Positions 60,225 through 64,000 of a DNA stretch of 64,000 bases are shown here, piece after piece. The notes under the pieces are model-generated. The model was given only the letters and a program-made list of their open reading frames with translations. It did no database searches and was not told the DNA's origin. Origin of the DNA: Flavobacteriales bacterium (lineage in GTDB: Bacteria; Bacteroidota; Bacteroidia; Flavobacteriales; Flavobacteriaceae); contig JACJYY010000006.1 in the NCBI GenBank assembly GCA_020635875.1, positions 62,001 through 126,000 on the forward strand, read 5' to 3'. A program made the position numbers and the translations under genes. Within the stretch, counting starts at the first letter, position 1. The number at the start of each line of letters is the position of its first letter.

Positions 60225-61349
60225 TTATTTCATGGTTCTAGAGTAAGCCATTAGCACGTTGGATCGAACCAATTCATAATCATACGAATCTCGTATCTCA
60301 ATCCGAGTTGGATAATCGGGAATAATTCCTAAAGCTCGTAACAATAGTGCTTTAATTTCATTTACATTTTCACAATCCTCTATTAACAACCCGTTTTGAC
60401 CGTGATTAATAATTTCTGCTGTTGCTCCTCCAGGATTTGATTGTATTGGAAACACATCCATACAAATAGCTTCTAATAGGGTATTAGGCATACCATCTGA
60501 ATTACTATTCCCTATGTAAATAATTGACTCTCCCATTAATTCAAGAACCTGATCCTGAGGGATTCTTTCAAATATTTGAATATTATTCCACGCTGAAAGA
60601 CCTGATTCTTTAGCAAATTGAACAGTCTCTGGAGCAGAACCAAAAGAAACTATTTTATAACCTTGTAATTCCTCTTTGAGTTGTAAAACAGCCTTCAGTA
60701 CATTAATGCTTCTCCCTGACCTCCCCTGAAACCCTTTTACCAAAATAGTCTTTTTATTTTTTCTTGGCTTAATAAAAGGTTTCATTTTGTCTAAGTGATA
60801 ACCTCCCCCCCCTGGCAACACGCCTAAAAACACACCTTTAAAACCGTATTGACATGAAATGGTATGGTCTCTTTTACAATCTGTAATTAGATAATCCATC
60901 CTAGGCAGAACACTTTTTATATCCTTTAAATAAGACTCTTGGTCTTGAAAATAATACAAATCACTACCCCATGAAGAATAAGCCCATTTTTGTTGCGGAT
61001 ACCTTTGCATTACACTGAGAATTGGACTACAAGAAACATACAGAGCAAAGCTATGAACCAAATCAGGTTTTATTTCATTTAAATACTGTTCAAAAACTTC
61101 TTCCGTCTTTCTTGTATTATAGTGATTAATAAAATTGTAAATCCTTGGTAATTTATCTTTAATTAAATGCCTGCCTGGATAATCCCATTTCAATTTCCAT
61201 TTTACTTTTTGGTTCACCCAAGAAATTCGATCAACAAAGTCATCCATACCTCTTACATCAAACCAAAACACCTCATGCCCTGAGTTTTCTAATTGATTCG
61301 CCCATCTAAAAAAATGAAGCGTCGGCATGGAAACCATTAAAATTTTCAT
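60225..61349 (-). CDS. Glycosyltransferase family 4-like
   Basis: 374-aa GT-B enzyme: MKILMVSMPTLHFFRWANQLENSGHEVFWFDVRG, LVHSFALYVSCSPILSVM, KTILVKGFQGRSGRSINVLKAVLQL (motif seen in surface-sugar GT4 enzymes), and IIYIGNSNSDGMPNTLLEAICMDVFPIQSNPGGATAEII with the E-x7-E-like donor site (about residues 285-320). A 60-bp gap separates it from the pyruvyl transferase. The ATG overlaps the next GT2 stop by one base. Sugar unknown. Confidence 0.85.
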   Translation of the reverse strand: MKILMVSMPTLHFFRWANQLENSGHEVFWFDVRGMDDFVDRISWVNQKVKWKLKWDYPGRHLIKDKLPRIYNFINHYNTRKTEEVFEQYLNEIKPDLVHSFALYVSCSPILSVMQRYPQQKWAYSSWGSDLYYFQDQESYLKDIKSVLPRMDYLITDCKRDHTISCQYGFKGVFLGVLPGGGGYHLDKMKPFIKPRKNKKTILVKGFQGRSGRSINVLKAVLQLKEELQGYKIVSFGSAPETVQFAKESGLSAWNNIQIFERIPQDQVLELMGESIIYIGNSNSDGMPNTLLEAICMDVFPIQSNPGGATAEIINHGQNGLLIEDCENVNEIKALLLRALGIIPDYPTRIEIRDSYDYELVRSNVLMAYSRTMK

Positions 61350-62434
61350 TATGAAAAGTTGATTACCAGATTTATTTCTTGTTTTATACGATCAAATTTA
61401 TAGTGATAGGGACAATTACGATAGTTAAGAATTATCTCCTCAAGCAAGAGATTGTTGATGCTTTCCATATCTAGGTAAGGTATATATTTTTTACCTAAAA
61501 CACGCTTAATTTTGTTTTTCAGTTTTTCGCCAGAATCAGTCTCTACGATTTTTATGTAAACCACCTCGTTTGTAAAATTCCTTAAACTCATACAAAGTGA
61601 TCTGAATTCAATTTGAGAAGAATCTATTTTAAAATTATGAGTAGGTGCTTTCAAGGCTTCGTATGCCAACTCATCCGTTACTTTACCCCAATCGAATTGT
61701 AAATTCACTACTGTACGATTGTGATTTTGAGTATTGATCATATAAGCATGATTCATTCTCTCTAAATTGGAATGAAATGGATGTGTACTGGTTTTACTTC
61801 GGTAAGACTTTGGGTGCCATTGGTGTTTCACCATAATAGATTTATCAAAAAAAAACACCTTTAATCCCTTATTACTCATCCTTATATGAATATCTGTATC
61901 CTCTGCTCCCCAACCATGATAATACTCATCATAACCATTAAGCTCTTTTAATACTTGAGCAGGAAACATCGTCGTCCCTGTTACATCTGGACTTCCTTCA
62001 AAGTCTACTTCTATATCCTTAAAGTTCTTTCCACTAAAGGATTCTTCTTCATTCAAAAAACCATATTTAAAATAAAGCACCTCATCAGGCTTAGCCAACT
62101 CATTTGCTGTTTGAATAAAGTCCGGATGAAAAATAAGATCTAAATCTCCTACAATAAAATAAGGTGTGGTACACCTGCGCAAAGCGATATTAATCGAACG
62201 ACACTTGTTCCATAACTGTCCTTGTGTGTGACACTCAATTAGAGTAACATGATTATAAGACTTCAGTAATTCTTTTAGTTTTAACTTATAGTCTAAATCT
62301 GATCCATAATCCACCAAGAAAAAATCAAATGACATATTACTTTGTGCATGTAAGGAATCTAAGTTGTTTTTAACAATCCTCAGATCTCTATTGCGATTAG
62401 TCAATACTAATGTTATTTGTTTTTCTTGGCTCAT
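61349..62434 (-). CDS. Glycosyltransferase family 2, chondroitin-polymerase-like N-terminal domain
   Basis: 361-aa protein. QITLVLTNRNRDLRIVKNNLDSLHAQ (residues 5-30), the substrate-binding DYGSDLDYKLKLKELL, VGDLDLIFHPDFI (DxD-like), NGYDEYYHGWGAEDTDIHIRMSNKGL (the galactosyltransferase/GT2 'WGxEDxD' motif, acidic catalytic residues) and VKHQWHPKSYR. The C-terminal ~110 residues have no known domain. Typical of enzymes that extend hexosamine-containing chains. It overlaps the gene downstream by one base. Confidence 0.85.
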   Translation of the reverse strand: MSQEKQITLVLTNRNRDLRIVKNNLDSLHAQSNMSFDFFLVDYGSDLDYKLKLKELLKSYNHVTLIECHTQGQLWNKCRSINIALRRCTTPYFIVGDLDLIFHPDFIQTANELAKPDEVLYFKYGFLNEEESFSGKNFKDIEVDFEGSPDVTGTTMFPAQVLKELNGYDEYYHGWGAEDTDIHIRMSNKGLKVFFFDKSIMVKHQWHPKSYRSKTSTHPFHSNLERMNHAYMINTQNHNRTVVNLQFDWGKVTDELAYEALKAPTHNFKIDSSQIEFRSLCMSLRNFTNEVVYIKIVETDSGEKLKNKIKRVLGKKYIPYLDMESINNLLLEEIILNYRNCPYHYKFDRIKQEINLVINFS

Positions 62435-62441
62435 AAATACC

Positions 62442-63129
62442 TTATTCCGATTTTTTTACTTCAATAATCCACTCACTCAAACACGTATTGTATTTTGTAT
62501 GAAGTTCCATACGCTCAATAGACTGTATTTCTACATTTGATCGTCCATACAATTTTTCAATATCCTTTTTTGTCGTGTATCGTATTAGTCCCATACCTGA
62601 CATTGGCCCTGTTGATGGTTATCATAGCATGATAATCCACCTCTTCCCCTACTTCTAAACCCCATGTTCCTTCATTAAAGGTTTGACTGTAAAAAACACC
62701 CCCTGGTTTTAGCTTTTTATACACCAAATCAATAATTTTTTTTGACTTATCAAAAACGTTGCAACAAAGACTCTCGACATCTATTACCGCATCAAAAAAG
62801 CCATCTTCGAAATTGTCAAGTTCATATAAATAATCTCCAGCATAAAAGTCTTTTATCTGCTCTGAAAGCCCTTCCTCTCGCAACCGTTTTTCACAATTAT
62901 CAATTGCTGTCTTACTACCTTCTATAGCGTACACACTAAAACCTTCTCTGGCTACATACCATAAATTAGCCCCTGTTCCCGCTCCAATCTCCAACACTTT
63001 TATAGCCTTTCTATCAGAGGCTTTATAAAAATTTCGAGCTATAAATTTTACAACTCCTAAAGCGGGGTACTTTCCCCATTCATTATTTTGAAAAAGTCCT
63101 TCCCAAATTTCTAAATTACCATCAATCAT
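62442..63129 (-). pseudogene. SAM-dependent methyltransferase, frameshifted near 62619
   Basis: The frame from 63129 encodes a class I methyltransferase: VLEIGAGTGANLWYVAREGFSVYAIEGSKTAI (motif I near residues 47-78), FFDAVIDVESLCCNVF and GGVFYSQTFNEGTWGLEVGEEVDYHAMI. It then runs into unrelated residues and stops at 62557. A second minus-strand frame carries on as TGPMSGMGLIRYTTKKDIEKLYG and ends in TAA at 62442-62444, the expected C-terminus (EGPL..KG..R[FY]T pattern in homologues). Removing one A of ATAACC at 62619-62620 restores HAMIPSTGPMSG. So this is one gene of about 228 codons broken by a single-base insertion; it may be dead, phase-off or a sequence error. Confidence 0.85.
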
Positions 63130-63156
63130 TTTCTTATTGTATTAGTATAATCTTTC

Positions 63157-64000
63157 TTAATTACTCATCGGGTTATATACTTCCATCTTTTTAAGATGTT
63201 TATTTTCAAAATTATAACTATTCATAAAATTCATGAATTTTGAAACAAAATCTTCTTTTTCTACATCTAAAAAAAGTATTTCATCATCGTCTCCATAGTC
63301 ATCATGGTATACGCTTACTGCAAAATCATCAATTAAAATAGTAGGAACCCCCATTAATTTAGCTTCTATTGTTGTTCCTGAATAATTCGTTACATGCAAT
63401 ACCGAATTAGTTAGGGATTCGAGCAACGAATTTTCGAAATATTCTTCCACTCTCACTTTGTTTGATATCCCAGCTTTTTCAATATATTCAGATAACTCGT
63501 TTTTCCTAAAAGTATTTCTAGGATGCAAACGGAAAACCCAAATAAAATTATTGCTTTTTATCAATTCAATAATTTTTGAATGAACCATTCTTTCTATGGT
63601 ATAAATGGGTTGAAGAGTATATAAGATGTGATTTTTATTTCTCTCTTGAGAAGTATTGAGTTGATAATTTGACATTGCGTATGAAAGGTATGTGTTGCCT
63701 ATTATCTTCGCTGTAACGGTAGATGTTTTTGCAGCCCATTTCATAATGCTTTCATTAGATCTCTCATCCCAAGTCCAAAATTCTTTTACCATTGTATTAT
63801 AGCCCTTAACTGGCACCTTTTCCCAACTAGAAAAAACTAAATGAATATTAGATATCGGCCCATGCTGAATATCGTATGTTGGTATATTTAAATTATTGGC
63901 CGCCAATAGAGATGAAATAATATCATCCCAAGAGTAGAAATTGCTGTAAATAATTTTTTCTGGTTTAATTTTTTTATAAACAATTTCAAAAAAAGTACTA
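63157..64000 (-). CDS. GT-B-like polysaccharide gene, 5' end beyond the window
   Basis: Open to the right edge: reading back from the TTG at 63906 the frame continues upstream without a stop (KKIKPEKIIYSNFYSWDDI..SSLLAANN), so the start is outside. About 281 codons are visible. IPTYDIQHGPISNIH, HILYTLQPIYTIERMVHSKI, FRLHPRNTFRKNEL, LHVTNYSGTTIEAKLMGVPTILIDD (near 63390) resemble the second domain of capsule GT-B enzymes such as teichoic-acid or sialyltransferase-like families, but I cannot name it. It precedes the broken methyltransferase by 27 bp. Confidence 0.7.
   Translation of the reverse strand, partial: STFFEIVYKKIKPEKIIYSNFYSWDDIISSLLAANNLNIPTYDIQHGPISNIHLVFSSWEKVPVKGYNTMVKEFWTWDERSNESIMKWAAKTSTVTAKIIGNTYLSYAMSNYQLNTSQERNKNHILYTLQPIYTIERMVHSKIIELIKSNNFIWVFRLHPRNTFRKNELSEYIEKAGISNKVRVEEYFENSLLESLTNSVLHVTNYSGTTIEAKLMGVPTILIDDFAVSVYHDDYGDDDEILFLDVEKEDFVSKFMNFMNSYNFENKHLKKMEVYNPMSN

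Noticed and set aside
1..64000. Insertion sequences, prophage, toxin-antitoxin, restriction or defence systems
   Set aside because: No transposase, integrase, phage structural or defence-type protein was recognised in any frame.

Overview
The window looks like a chromosomal segment of a marine-type member of the Flavobacteriaceae (Bacteroidota). The evidence is: low G+C; promoter elements of the form TTG-N17-20-TAnnTTTG in front of several genes; a type IX secretion / gliding cassette (SprF/PorP-like protein, PorE-like OmpA protein, giant adhesin with a gliding-type C-terminal domain); adjacent type III and eukaryote-like type II glutamine synthetases; DUF3822 next to rsmD; and a 6S RNA between zapA and rny. 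No insertion sequence, prophage, CRISPR array or rRNA operon is visible.

Region 1 (1-14.97 kb): the 5' part of dnaK (cut by the left edge), divergent dinB (Pol IV), then leftward genes for an exported 'asparagine synthetase B'-named protein, dnaB and accA. An isolated rightward SUMF1-fold exported protein has a strong terminator. A leftward cassette follows: adhesin, SprF/PorP, PorE-like OmpA protein. Next is typA with a near-ideal promoter. Region 2 (15-22.7 kb): three membrane-linked glycosyltransferase genes (polyprenyl-phosphate sugar synthase-like, cellulose-synthase-like GT2, GT-C/GT87), a NapH-like polyferredoxin plus FAD oxidoreductase pair, and an LpxD-like acyltransferase. Region 3 (22.7-33 kb): divergent glnN/glnII, then rlpA-parE-parC and an ABC-F ATPase whose second nucleotide-binding domain has a degenerate P-loop.

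Region 4 (33-41.9 kb) is housekeeping: a methyltransferase, kdsB, a RecD-like helicase, the membrane protein-DUF3822-rsmD overlap operon, RNase P RNA, a secreted unknown, tRNA-Met(CAT), a ZapB-like coiled coil with zapA, 6S RNA and rny. A 50-nt near-perfect inverted repeat closes it.

Region 5 (41.9 kb to the right edge, all leftward) is a surface polysaccharide locus of about 22 kb. It holds an initiating sugar-phosphate transferase, a Wzy/ligase-type polymerase, at least eight glycosyltransferases, an amidotransferase (asnB) broken into two frames, a FemAB/GNAT-type transferase, a divergent polysaccharide-deacetylase-like protein, methyltransferases, an MBOAT/SGNH O-acylation pair, a pyruvyl transferase and a partial GT-B-like gene. 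No Wzx flippase, ABC exporter, Wza or Wzc is inside the window, so the locus probably continues to the right. Two genes here carry single-base frameshifts that can be placed almost to the base: asnB (one T missing near 49013) and the methyltransferase at 62.4-63.1 kb (one extra base near 62619). These are the clearest signs of recent decay, phase change or sequence error. I found no convincing wholly new system. The best leads are the asymmetric ABC-F protein, the modified-glycan locus, the NapH/FAD pair, the 6S RNA and the operator-like repeats.
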